Below, in pieces: positions 1 through 8,775 of a stretch of 64,000 nt of DNA (positions are counted from its first letter, which is position 1; each line of letters begins with the position of its first letter). A program made the translations under genes and the position numbers. The notes under the pieces were generated by a model, which was given only the letters and a program-made list of their open reading frames with translations, was not told where the DNA came from and ran no database searches. The DNA comes from Candidatus Hydrogenedentota bacterium (GTDB lineage: Bacteria > Hydrogenedentota > Hydrogenedentia > Hydrogenedentales > CAILVY01). Where the stretch lies: contig CAILVY010000362.1 of assembly GCA_903837785.1 (NCBI GenBank), forward strand, positions 31,616 to 95,615. The letters are read 5' to 3'.

Positions 1-1341
1 GCGGTTCAAGAATTCCTCGAGGTCCGTGTATCCGTCGTTGTCAGCGTCCGCGGCGCCGCCATTGGAAACCCGGGACGACAATCCATGTTCCTGCTCCCAG
101 GCATCCGGCATGCCGTCGGCATCGCTGTCGACATCCGGCGGCGTTGACTCCAGCACCGGCCATCCGCCGAGTTCGCTTTCCGAATCAATGATCTTGCCTG
201 TGCCGTTTCTAATGTCATCCGTGAGCTGCGAATCGAGCCTGTCGCGCTTCGGAAGCGTGGCTCCGCAGTCACTCAGAATGCGCTCCAGGGCCACATCGGC
301 TGTGTCTGTCCGCACGGGCGGGCACGGGAATGCCTCTTTTGCCAGCACCCGCGCCACGAGGTCGTCGCGCTTCCATGGCTTCGGCGCGGCAATCATCTTG
401 CGGTTGTCCTGCGTTTCCAATGGAAAGCCGTCGAGGACATTGCCCTCCCAGAACATCCTGACGGTGTCGTCGCCCGGCTCGAAAAGTCTCGTGCGCTGTT
501 TGGCGTTCGTGGAGGGGCCGGGTTTGAAGTAGTTGTTGATGTAGTTGACGAAGCACGGCGCTTCCCGGGTATATCCGCAGCGGTAACCCCAGTTGTAGAG
601 GACGTTGTTGCGGAAATCGAGCACGATTCCGTGCACCCGGGGATTGCGGGCGGCGTTGTGCGCATAAACGCAATGATGCAGGGAAATGCCGCCGTCGCCC
701 GCGAGGATCGATCCCTTGCTGTGCTCGCCTTTCGGGTGATAGGACTTCGAGAGGCCTTCGGCGATGATGGACCACTGCACCGAGATGTCATGCGCGCCGA
801 ACGAACTCATGACCTCGTCAATCGCCCAACTCATGGAACAATGATCCAGGATGCTGTTGCTTCCCCCGAAAATCCCCACCGCCATCTGTTCCTTCTGGGT
901 CGCACTTCCCGAACGAAATCGCATGTGGCGGATGATGATATCGTGCGCGGCGAGAACCACCTGATAGTCGCGGATGCAGATGCCGCCGCCGGGCGCGCTT
1001 TGGCCGGCGATCGTCACAAAAGGCTTGTCGATGTAGAGGTCTGCCTTCAACCGGATCGTTCCGCTCACGCGAAACAGGATGCACCGGGGACCTTCCGTCG
1101 TGATGGCGGCGCGCAAGCTGCCTTCGATCACCGCTTCCTTGCCGGGTACGTAATCCTCGAGCGTGGTGACGGCGAGAGTCTTGCCGCCGCGTCCGCCGGG
1201 CGTGCACGCGCCATAACCTTCCGCGCCCGGGAACGCTCTGAGCAGCGTGGCGGCCGGTTCCTGTGCGACGGCGGCCATCGCCAGGCTCAGCAGCAACCAT
1301 GACACGAGCGTTTGCAGGAGGCTTCGGTTGATGCAGTTCAC
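1..1341 (-). CDS. Pectate lyase-like (PL1-type) secreted protein with C-terminal TSP3/dockerin-like Ca-binding repeats, truncated by window start
   Basis: My reverse-strand translation from GTG at 1341 gives a signal peptide (MNCINRSLLQTLVSWLLLSLAMAAVAQ) then FPGAEGYGACTPGGRGGKTLAVTTLEDYVPGKEAVIEGSLRAAI...ILFRVSGTI, typical of PL1 proteins. The C-terminus reads DSDADGMPDAWEQEHGL...DADNDGYTDLEEFL. Not in the ORF track because it runs off the edge. GTGA overlap with the upstream gene stop. Confidence 0.85.
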   Translation of the reverse strand, partial: MNCINRSLLQTLVSWLLLSLAMAAVAQEPAATLLRAFPGAEGYGACTPGGRGGKTLAVTTLEDYVPGKEAVIEGSLRAAITTEGPRCILFRVSGTIRLKADLYIDKPFVTIAGQSAPGGGICIRDYQVVLAAHDIIIRHMRFRSGSATQKEQMAVGIFGGSNSILDHCSMSWAIDEVMSSFGAHDISVQWSIIAEGLSKSYHPKGEHSKGSILAGDGGISLHHCVYAHNAARNPRVHGIVLDFRNNVLYNWGYRCGYTREAPCFVNYINNYFKPGPSTNAKQRTRLFEPGDDTVRMFWEGNVLDGFPLETQDNRKMIAAPKPWKRDDLVARVLAKEAFPCPPVRTDTADVALERILSDCGATLPKRDRLDSQLTDDIRNGTGKIIDSESELGGWPVLESTPPDVDSDADGMPDAWEQEHGLSSRVSNGGAADADNDGYTDLEEFLNR

Positions 1342-3398
1342 TTTGCGGCCTCTTCGGACCAGCCGGGAAGCGAGACGATGGCCCGATAGTTTGAATCGTT
1401 GTAGAGTGGACTGCGCACCGGCCTGTAAAGGCGCCCGGGCTTCGGGCTGTTGTCTTGTGTGTACGCCCAGAGTTCATATGGGTCCCACACGACGATTTCA
1501 TCGCGGCAATCGCCGGTGAGGTCGAGTGCCGCGCAGCACATATCCGGATGCCCATCCGCCGGCAGCTTCACCACGCAACGGCCCCAGCCGTCAAAAAGCC
1601 CTCCGTCTTCCACGTTCGCGGACAGCAGCACATATTCGCCCGCTTCGCCGGTCCAATTCACGGGCTGGCACAGACTCCCGTGCTGAAAAGGTTCGAAGTC
1701 GTGATAGACATCGCCGTTCGCGTCATAGAAGTGGATGATGCCCTGATTCCCCCAGAAGTTGACTGTGGCAATCTCGAGGCCCGGCAGGTCCGGACGGAAG
1801 TCGGCGATGCCGGGATTCTGCACGTGGCCGAGATGGAGGTGCTTGAGGATCGCGCCCTTCATGTCCACGTACAGCATCCCCTCGTCGCTTGCCGCACAGA
1901 TGAACACCGGCGCGGCATCCAGTCCCGCTTTCAGCGGCACTATCGCCACGCCGTCATCGTGGTCCTCCAGGTCCTTGTCCAGGCTCCACAGCACCTTGCC
2001 GTCATCATCGAACAGCGAATAGCCCATCGCCAGTTCGTCCTTGCCGTCCTTGTCAATATCGGCCGCGCACGGATAGTGGCCGGTATTGCATTGCGCCTGC
2101 CATCGCAGGTTCAGGTGTTCGTCGTACACCCAGAAGCTCTGATAGCGGTCTTTCAAAACAAGATCGCCTGCCCGGCCTTGACCGCGGAAATCGCAGAAGA
2201 AGAGGCTGTCGCCGAGAATGCGGGGAGTCTGGCCGTAGGGCGTCTTTGTGTTGGCGGGCATCTCCGGCGTGGGGGCCTTCAGCAGCGTCTTGCCCGTCGC
2301 GCCTTCCGCGATTACCAGTTCCATGCCGCGGCAGTAGATCACTTCGTTGCGGCCGTCGCCGTCAATGTCATGGATCTGGAAGGCGACATCGTTCGTCAGA
2401 TGATTCTTCCACGGGTCCGGCGTGCCCACTTGCCAAAGCTGCTTGCCATCGAAAGTCATCGCAGTCAGGCAACTGACTTCGCTGGCGGCATCTTTCGGCC
2501 CGTGATGCACCGGCTGGCAGACCAGGACGTCCTTCTGGCCATCGCCGTCCAGGTCGCCGAAGCGCAGGTTGCGCCCCACGCCAAAGCCGGAGGTCCGCGC
2601 CTTCTTCCAGAGTGCCGGCCGCGGATTCGCCGCACGCAATGCGTCCAGTTCTCCCTCACGATCCCGCACCGCCTGGTCCAGTGCTGATTTCGATTCGGCG
2701 CTCATTCGCACAGCAACTTCGTGGAAGCGCGCCCGGCCGTCGGCCAGCAGTGCGATGCGGCCCCGCGGAAACGCGTCGTGAACAGCGCTGATCGTGACCT
2801 GGCCCAGCGAACCCTGCAGGCGGTTTCCTGCGGCCTCCACATGCGCCGTAAGCCGGTCGCCGGGTTTCCACGCGAAGAGGGCGTCCGCGAGAATCTCTTC
2901 ATGAGGCTTACGGAACGCATCGCCGTCCTTGACGTACTTGATGACCGCCCGCTGGCCTGTGACACCGAAGAAGTAGTAGCAGCGATCGCTTTGATAGCGG
3001 AAGAGCACGCCGGATTGGCCTTTGTCCGCCAGCGGAGTCCAGGCGGCGTCCACGGCATAGTCGCACCAGAGCGGGTCGCCCGCCTCAACGACGGGGTGCA
3101 TGTCTTTCCACTTGTTGTCGTACTCCATGGCCAGGACCCGCCGGCCATCCCATTCCTCGATGCGCCACGCCCGTTGCGATTCGGGCTCCGAGCGATACGT
3201 GGAGACCGCCCAGTTCCCGATGCGCCCGGACTGTGGGACGTAGTGATATTCCGCCTCCGCGCCGACGACCCCCATCCATATCCCGGTCGCATATGCGGTG
3301 AAATCGTCGTGTAGCACCACGGCCCCCTGCGGCGCGTCCGCATGTGGCGTGGAGACCGCCGGCAGAACGAAGAAGAGCAACCATCCGAGCCTTTTCAT
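1338..3398 (-). CDS. Secreted FG-GAP/VCBS beta-propeller protein, rhamnogalacturonan lyase (PL11)-like, with N-terminal LamG/DUF1080-like domain
   Basis: Signal peptide MKRLGWLLFFVLPAVSTPHA at the internal ATG. Repeated Ca-binding motifs (DLDGDGQKD, DIDGDGRNE, DIDKDGKDE, DLTGDCRDE). C-terminus LYRPVRSPLYNDSNYRAIVSLPGW resembles PL11 ends. Confidence 0.75.
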   Translation of the reverse strand: MKRLGWLLFFVLPAVSTPHADAPQGAVVLHDDFTAYATGIWMGVVGAEAEYHYVPQSGRIGNWAVSTYRSEPESQRAWRIEEWDGRRVLAMEYDNKWKDMHPVVEAGDPLWCDYAVDAAWTPLADKGQSGVLFRYQSDRCYYFFGVTGQRAVIKYVKDGDAFRKPHEEILADALFAWKPGDRLTAHVEAAGNRLQGSLGQVTISAVHDAFPRGRIALLADGRARFHEVAVRMSAESKSALDQAVRDREGELDALRAANPRPALWKKARTSGFGVGRNLRFGDLDGDGQKDVLVCQPVHHGPKDAASEVSCLTAMTFDGKQLWQVGTPDPWKNHLTNDVAFQIHDIDGDGRNEVIYCRGMELVIAEGATGKTLLKAPTPEMPANTKTPYGQTPRILGDSLFFCDFRGQGRAGDLVLKDRYQSFWVYDEHLNLRWQAQCNTGHYPCAADIDKDGKDELAMGYSLFDDDGKVLWSLDKDLEDHDDGVAIVPLKAGLDAAPVFICAASDEGMLYVDMKGAILKHLHLGHVQNPGIADFRPDLPGLEIATVNFWGNQGIIHFYDANGDVYHDFEPFQHGSLCQPVNWTGEAGEYVLLSANVEDGGLFDGWGRCVVKLPADGHPDMCCAALDLTGDCRDEIVVWDPYELWAYTQDNSPKPGRLYRPVRSPLYNDSNYRAIVSLPGWSEEAAK

Positions 3399-3466
3399 CC
3401 GACAGCACCTTTCCGTTGGGCTGATCGTATCGCCGACATCCTCTTGCATCTGCTGAACCACGTGCC

Positions 3467-5839
3467 TCACGGGGCAATCGAGTTCAGGTACTCCTCGAGA
3501 TTCGTGTAGCCGTCGCCGTCGGCGTCCTGCGCGCCGTCTTCCGGTTTGCCGGGATCCAGCCCATGCTTGCGTTCCCAGGCGTCCGGCATCCCATCGTGAT
3601 CGGAATCCTCCGGTGCGGGAAGGGAACGGAGTTCCGGCCAGCCGCCGACGGCGGACTGCGAATTGATCAGGCCCTTGCCGCCGCCTCCGTAAGTCTCCCC
3701 GTACTGCGCGGTTCCCGTACGGATTTCGCGCAGCACGCGGGAATCCACGGCGTCCCGATGCAGCGAAGCGCCCGCCTGGCGCAGCACGCGTTTGAAAGCA
3801 CGTTTTGCGGACTGGGTCTTGACCGGCGCCACGACATAGGGCGTGTTCACCCGCAGCGTCTGTTCCGTAGCCTCTCCATCTGGGGCAAAGTCAACGCCGC
3901 CCCGCCAATTGTCCTTGGAGACGGCAGGAAACCCCCACACGAAATTGCCCGCACAATACATCTTCCCGCGCGGGTCCTTCTGGAGGAAGATGCGGTCCAG
4001 GACCTCTTCCGAGGTCGCCGGGCCGTACTTGTAGTAGTTGTTGATCCAGTTGCGCGGCCACAGCTCGCCGCCGTAGGCGCTGTTGAATCCCCAGTTGTAG
4101 ATTACGTTGTTCCGCAGGTCGAGCAAGCCGGAATCCGGATTGCCCGAAGCGCGCGGGTTCCGGCTGGAGTGGTGCGCCAGGATGTTGTGGTGAAACGAAC
4201 CGCCGGGTCCGCCCCAGAGTCCGCCGTAGCCGTGTGCCCCCTTCTTGTGCAGGGACTTCGTGAGGCTCTCGCTGACGAGACACCACTGAACCGTGACATT
4301 GGACGCCTTGTTGATGGAGAGCGTCTCATCGATGCCCCAGCTTACAGAGCAGTGATCGACGAGAATGTGGTCACCGCCGCCGCCGAACGCGTCCTGTTCC
4401 TTCTGCTTTTCATCGCCGGGCCGAAAGCGCATGTGACGGACAATCAGGTGCTGCGTGTCGAAGTTGAACTGATAATTCTTGATGCAGATGCCGTCGCCCG
4501 GCGCCGTCTGGCCGGCGATCGTCAGATACGGATTCCGGACCTTCAATTCGGACTCCAGTGCTATCGTCCCGGAGACGCGGAAGACAATCGTTCGCGGCCC
4601 CCGGGCTTCGCAGGCCTCCCGGAGACTCCCCGGCCCCTTGTCGTTCAGATTCGTGACCTCGATGACCCGGCCGCCGCGCCCGCCAATTGTGTACTTGCCG
4701 AAGCCTTCTGCGCTCGGAAACGCCGGCGCGCGCTCCGGGCGGAAATTGCGCAAGATGAGGCCGGGTTTCTTTCGGCCATAGACGACGTCGCACTGCCATC
4801 CATCAGGGAGCAGAACCTGATCGAAGCGCCCGTCGAGGGCTTCCACGCCTTCGCCAAACACGGAACAGACGGAGTTCTCATGAGGTTCAATTCGCCCCGT
4901 GAAATGCACCTCAAGCACGCCGGACAAGCGCCAGCGGCCCGACGTAACCGGCGCGCATTGATCCGCGTCCCGAATGGCAAAGATCGTTCTCGGTCCCGTC
5001 GTGCTCCAGGAGGATGCCGGGGCCGCGGCTTTCGCGGGCAGGGTTTGCAGGCATGCCCGCAGGGGAAGCTCCTGATCTTCGATGGCATCTACGACCAACC
5101 GGCAAATCGCCCGTGCTCCCGTCTCTTGAAGATGCGTATTGTCCACGGAACCGTCGGGGAAGTTGGGCGAAATCCCCTTTCCGAGGTTCATGAACAATGA
5201 CGCGGTCTTCTCCGAGCCGAGACGCTGAAACAGCCTGTCCGTCCGTGCATGCAGATCGATCAAGGGAACATTCAGTTCCTTGGAGAGTGCCCGCATGGCA
5301 GGAGGATATCCCCCGTGCGTGTCCTTCAGGCTCTTGTCCGGTTCCCAGGCGTTGCGCTGAATGGAAGTCAGCAGGATTGGACAGGCTCCCTTGGAACGCG
5401 TCTCCTCAATGTAGCGCTTCAAGTATTGGCGGTACGATGTGGCAGGATCCGTGAAGCGGTTCGGATCCGACTTCTTCGAATCGTTGTGTCCAAACTGAAT
5501 GAACACGTAGTCGCCCGCCTTCAGGGCATCATATAGGGGCTTCCATGACCCTTCTTCGTAGAAGCTCTTGGCGCTGCGCCCGCCCTTGGCCTTGTCCAGC
5601 ACGCATAGGCGGCTTGCGTCGACGTAGTCCCGGAGGACCTGCGCCCATCCCATCCGGGGATATCGATCCGGCGGATTCTCCGCAGCCGTGGAATCGCCAA
5701 TTACGTACAGACAAGGAACGGCAGCCGCCTCGCTTCCCTCGTGAGCACGAGCGGGCATTCCGGCCGCCACGAAAAGAATCGAGAACAGGAGGCAGGCCTC
5801 GACCGGCGGGAACCATGTCCTGGAATGTGCGAAAAGCAT
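3467..5839 (-). CDS. Fusion of SGNH/GDSL rhamnogalacturonan acetylesterase-like (CE12) and PL1-type pectate lyase, with C-terminal TSP3-like repeat
   Basis: N-terminal LYVIGDSTAAENPPDRYPRMGWAQVL...FIQFGHNDSKKSDP...DNTHLQETGAR (SGNH blocks). Second half FPSAEGFGKYTIGGRGGRVIEVTNLNDKGPGSLREACEARGPRTIVFRVSGTI (PL1). DSDHDGMPDAWERKHGLDP at the C-terminus. Confidence 0.88.
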   Translation of the reverse strand: MLFAHSRTWFPPVEACLLFSILFVAAGMPARAHEGSEAAAVPCLYVIGDSTAAENPPDRYPRMGWAQVLRDYVDASRLCVLDKAKGGRSAKSFYEEGSWKPLYDALKAGDYVFIQFGHNDSKKSDPNRFTDPATSYRQYLKRYIEETRSKGACPILLTSIQRNAWEPDKSLKDTHGGYPPAMRALSKELNVPLIDLHARTDRLFQRLGSEKTASLFMNLGKGISPNFPDGSVDNTHLQETGARAICRLVVDAIEDQELPLRACLQTLPAKAAAPASSWSTTGPRTIFAIRDADQCAPVTSGRWRLSGVLEVHFTGRIEPHENSVCSVFGEGVEALDGRFDQVLLPDGWQCDVVYGRKKPGLILRNFRPERAPAFPSAEGFGKYTIGGRGGRVIEVTNLNDKGPGSLREACEARGPRTIVFRVSGTIALESELKVRNPYLTIAGQTAPGDGICIKNYQFNFDTQHLIVRHMRFRPGDEKQKEQDAFGGGGDHILVDHCSVSWGIDETLSINKASNVTVQWCLVSESLTKSLHKKGAHGYGGLWGGPGGSFHHNILAHHSSRNPRASGNPDSGLLDLRNNVIYNWGFNSAYGGELWPRNWINNYYKYGPATSEEVLDRIFLQKDPRGKMYCAGNFVWGFPAVSKDNWRGGVDFAPDGEATEQTLRVNTPYVVAPVKTQSAKRAFKRVLRQAGASLHRDAVDSRVLREIRTGTAQYGETYGGGGKGLINSQSAVGGWPELRSLPAPEDSDHDGMPDAWERKHGLDPGKPEDGAQDADGDGYTNLEEYLNSIAP

Positions 5840-5849
5840 GCCGAATTCC

Positions 5850-8558
5850 TTACCGCGAGAACCGCGGCCGTTTTTGGAGCAAGATCACCCAATCCTGATC
5901 GTCCACCTGCGGCGGCTTGCTCAACGTGCGCCAGGCGGCGCCCCGGACTTCCATGCCCTTGATGAGTGCACCGCCAACCCGCGGATTGTACCACTGCACA
6001 CGGAATCGGCCTCGGGGCAGATCGATCGTCACCCCCGCGGGCCTGGGCGCGTAGACAACGTAAACCTTCCCGGGCTTGGCCAGACACCACGCGCCCTCGC
6101 CGCGCACGAGTTCGTCGTGCGCCTGCATCTCGGCAAAAGGCACCAGCCTGAAGAAGGACAAGGCATGGCGCGTCAAATCCCACATTCCGTCGCGGGAGCG
6201 CCAGTCCTCGCAGTGATTGTCACTCTGAAAGAACCACTCGCACCCGGCCCCGCCCGCCATCAAGTTGCCCCACAGCGCGTGGCGGCGCACGTTGTCGTGG
6301 CCGGGATCTTCCGTGTCGGCTTTGACGCCGATATCCGGCGGGCCGATCTCGTCCAGGCACACGAACCAAGGCCGGTTGGCGCCGCGCGATCGCGCGGTCC
6401 ACTGAAGCGTTTCCCCGTGCGTTTCTTTCATGTCGCTTAATTGGAGCGACGGGCCTTCGAGACAGCCGCAACCCAGCAGCGGGGCATAGACCTTTTCCCG
6501 CTGCTTTGGGAACGTGTGCACGACCCGGGGATGATTGTACGGGTCAAGCGCGTGAAGGCACTCCGCAAACGCCCTTTGCTGCGCTTCCGAATTCCGGTTC
6601 TCTTCGCCCAGGTTCCAGACCAGTGCCAGATGATGCGCAAACCGCGCGGCCAGTTCGCGATAATAGAGCCGGCGTTCAGGGCCGAGTTCGCCCCCGTCCA
6701 GCAAATGATCGTTTTCCTGTTCCTGCAAGACGACATGCAGGAGCAGGCCCAGGCGATCCATGTGTGAAAACACGATCCCCCACTGATCCAATTTGCTGCA
6801 ATCAAACCGGACACGTTCCGAATCACTGATCCACGGCCACACGTCTTTCCCGTCACCGTTCACGTTCATTGTCAGAAAATACACGGAATTCATTTCCTTG
6901 CCGGAAAGATAGTTCAACGCGCCGATGATGCCCTTGCCCTTGGCGTCGCCCCACAGCGGATCGCCCGGGCGCCAGTCGCCGGCATGGGGTTCAAAGTGGT
7001 GCGTGGGCGGCGTCTGATCGAAGTCGGCAAAGGCCAGGAAGTTCTCCGGACTGTCCGCGCCGCCTTTCAGGAAGTATTCGCCTGTTTCCGCGAATTGGAG
7101 ATAGCGCTTTCCGGCATAGCGCAACAGGCCTCTTGCGCGGAAATCGGGCGCAAGCTTGTCCGACGGCTGAATCCTGAGCGTGCCCGATGCGCCATCAAAC
7201 GCCTCGGGGGTTCCGGCGTTTGGATCGCTGCTGATCGCAACACCCGGCCCGGATCTGAAGGAAGCCTTATAGCGCCAGGTTCCCGTGGCGTCCGGCACAA
7301 AATGCGTCCGCCAGACCTTGCCCTTTTCCGCACCGGTGTTCGCTGCATTGCCGTCCGCGGCAAAGTAGCCGGGCATGACGATATGCTTTCGTCCGCGCGT
7401 AAAGGTTACGTCAAGACGATAGTCCATGAACGGATTGGGCGTGCCCTCTTCACAGGCATCCGGGCCAGTAAAAGAGAGGGTCACGTCATGCCATTTCCGC
7501 AACTCGCCGGTGATGCGCACCACAGGGACCCGAAAGCCCGCGGCGCCGGCCGCCAGACCGAGAATGCGATTCATCTTTGACGCGGGATCTCCCGGCTGCT
7601 CTTTTCCCCAGTCGCCATTGGCGCAAACGACCATTAGCCGGAGACTCGGGAAGATCGCCGAGCAGTTGCCCGCGTGCCCCAGCGACATGATCGTGTCGGG
7701 CGGCGCATCGGGCCAGGTCAGGTTGTCCGGGTTCAAGCGGCTCGTGGCGTTGTGCCACCAGTTGAAGCCATAGATGCCCGGCCCCGCGGACGTTTGATCC
7801 GAAGCGCCTCCGTAGGAAGCGATCTTGAGATAATCCTCCTCGTGATCCGTGGAGCGGGTTCGGGGCAAGTTCTCGGGAACAACCGGCTTCATGTACTCGT
7901 CGAAATAGCGACGCGGGAGGATTTGCTTGCCGTCCCATTCGCCCTTGTTCAGCCAGAACCACGCGATCCGCGAGAAATCGCGAACCGACGCCTTGAGCCG
8001 GCTTTTTTGCGTGAACGTGAGCCCGTCCTGGAATCCGAGCGCGCCCAAACGTTCCGGAGCTTCTGCCACGGCCTTTGCCCTGGCATGAAAGACCTTCTCA
8101 AACAGGGTCTTTTGATAGAGTTGGATGGCGAAATCGTTGTAGGCCCAGGCCTCTCCCGGACCCTCCGGCCGGGCATAGCCGCTGGTCATCGCGCCGAGAT
8201 GGCGAAACGTGATCCCCTGGTCTTTTGCCTGAAGCGGCCATCCGAAATCCGCGATCGGCTGATCCACGCTTGTGACCCGCCCCTCCTGCAGCGCAAAGAA
8301 CAGCAGCGTGCTCAGCACCGGCTTGGCCGAAGAGTACCAGTCGCCCACCTCCGCCTGATCGCCCCAGGTCTTGGCCAGATAGCCGTCCTTGACGATGCAC
8401 CCGCGTCCGCCGAGTTCTTCCGCGATGCGATCAAGCGCGGCGGCATCAAGCCCCAGCTTCTCCGCATCCCTCCGTTCCCATGCGCTGCCGGGGAAGGTCG
8501 CTTGTGCTTGGCCGGAGGCAACAACACTTGATGCCAGGAGCAGACCGAGCGTAAACAT
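5850..8558 (-). CDS. Fusion: class C beta-lactamase-like serine hydrolase + DUF5060 + GH-A/apiosidase-like (DUF4038/GH140-type) glycosidase
   Basis: SSAKPVLSTLLFFALQEGRV (SxxK) in a serine-hydrolase N-terminus. Middle LRKWHDVTLSFTGPDACEEGTPNPFMDYRLDVTFTRG...YFAADG (DUF5060). TIM-barrel part with LVWNLGEENRN and FVCLDEIGPPD as likely acid/base and nucleophile. CAGGAG RBS before ATG 8558. Confidence 0.8.
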   Translation of the reverse strand: MFTLGLLLASSVVASGQAQATFPGSAWERRDAEKLGLDAAALDRIAEELGGRGCIVKDGYLAKTWGDQAEVGDWYSSAKPVLSTLLFFALQEGRVTSVDQPIADFGWPLQAKDQGITFRHLGAMTSGYARPEGPGEAWAYNDFAIQLYQKTLFEKVFHARAKAVAEAPERLGALGFQDGLTFTQKSRLKASVRDFSRIAWFWLNKGEWDGKQILPRRYFDEYMKPVVPENLPRTRSTDHEEDYLKIASYGGASDQTSAGPGIYGFNWWHNATSRLNPDNLTWPDAPPDTIMSLGHAGNCSAIFPSLRLMVVCANGDWGKEQPGDPASKMNRILGLAAGAAGFRVPVVRITGELRKWHDVTLSFTGPDACEEGTPNPFMDYRLDVTFTRGRKHIVMPGYFAADGNAANTGAEKGKVWRTHFVPDATGTWRYKASFRSGPGVAISSDPNAGTPEAFDGASGTLRIQPSDKLAPDFRARGLLRYAGKRYLQFAETGEYFLKGGADSPENFLAFADFDQTPPTHHFEPHAGDWRPGDPLWGDAKGKGIIGALNYLSGKEMNSVYFLTMNVNGDGKDVWPWISDSERVRFDCSKLDQWGIVFSHMDRLGLLLHVVLQEQENDHLLDGGELGPERRLYYRELAARFAHHLALVWNLGEENRNSEAQQRAFAECLHALDPYNHPRVVHTFPKQREKVYAPLLGCGCLEGPSLQLSDMKETHGETLQWTARSRGANRPWFVCLDEIGPPDIGVKADTEDPGHDNVRRHALWGNLMAGGAGCEWFFQSDNHCEDWRSRDGMWDLTRHALSFFRLVPFAEMQAHDELVRGEGAWCLAKPGKVYVVYAPRPAGVTIDLPRGRFRVQWYNPRVGGALIKGMEVRGAAWRTLSKPPQVDDQDWVILLQKRPRFSR

Positions 8559-8775
8559 GGACAACATCTCCTGAATTGTGGTGGGGTCCCATCGACTGGC
8601 GATTATCGCCCATACCCGTCCGGGACTCAATCACGCCCGCGCCTGCGGGATGGAGCGCGCTTCGGGACCTCCTCCCCGTGAGGCTCTTGTGTTCCGCGCA
8701 ATACTCCCGTATCGTTGTCGCAAGCGTCCGGGCCTCGGTTCCAGGGACACTCCATTTCAACCGGGAGAACAGGAA

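Noticed and set aside
3563-5200. 545-aa plus-strand ORF antisense to the CE12-PL1 fusion
   Set aside because: No recognisable domain; the real gene is on the minus strand.
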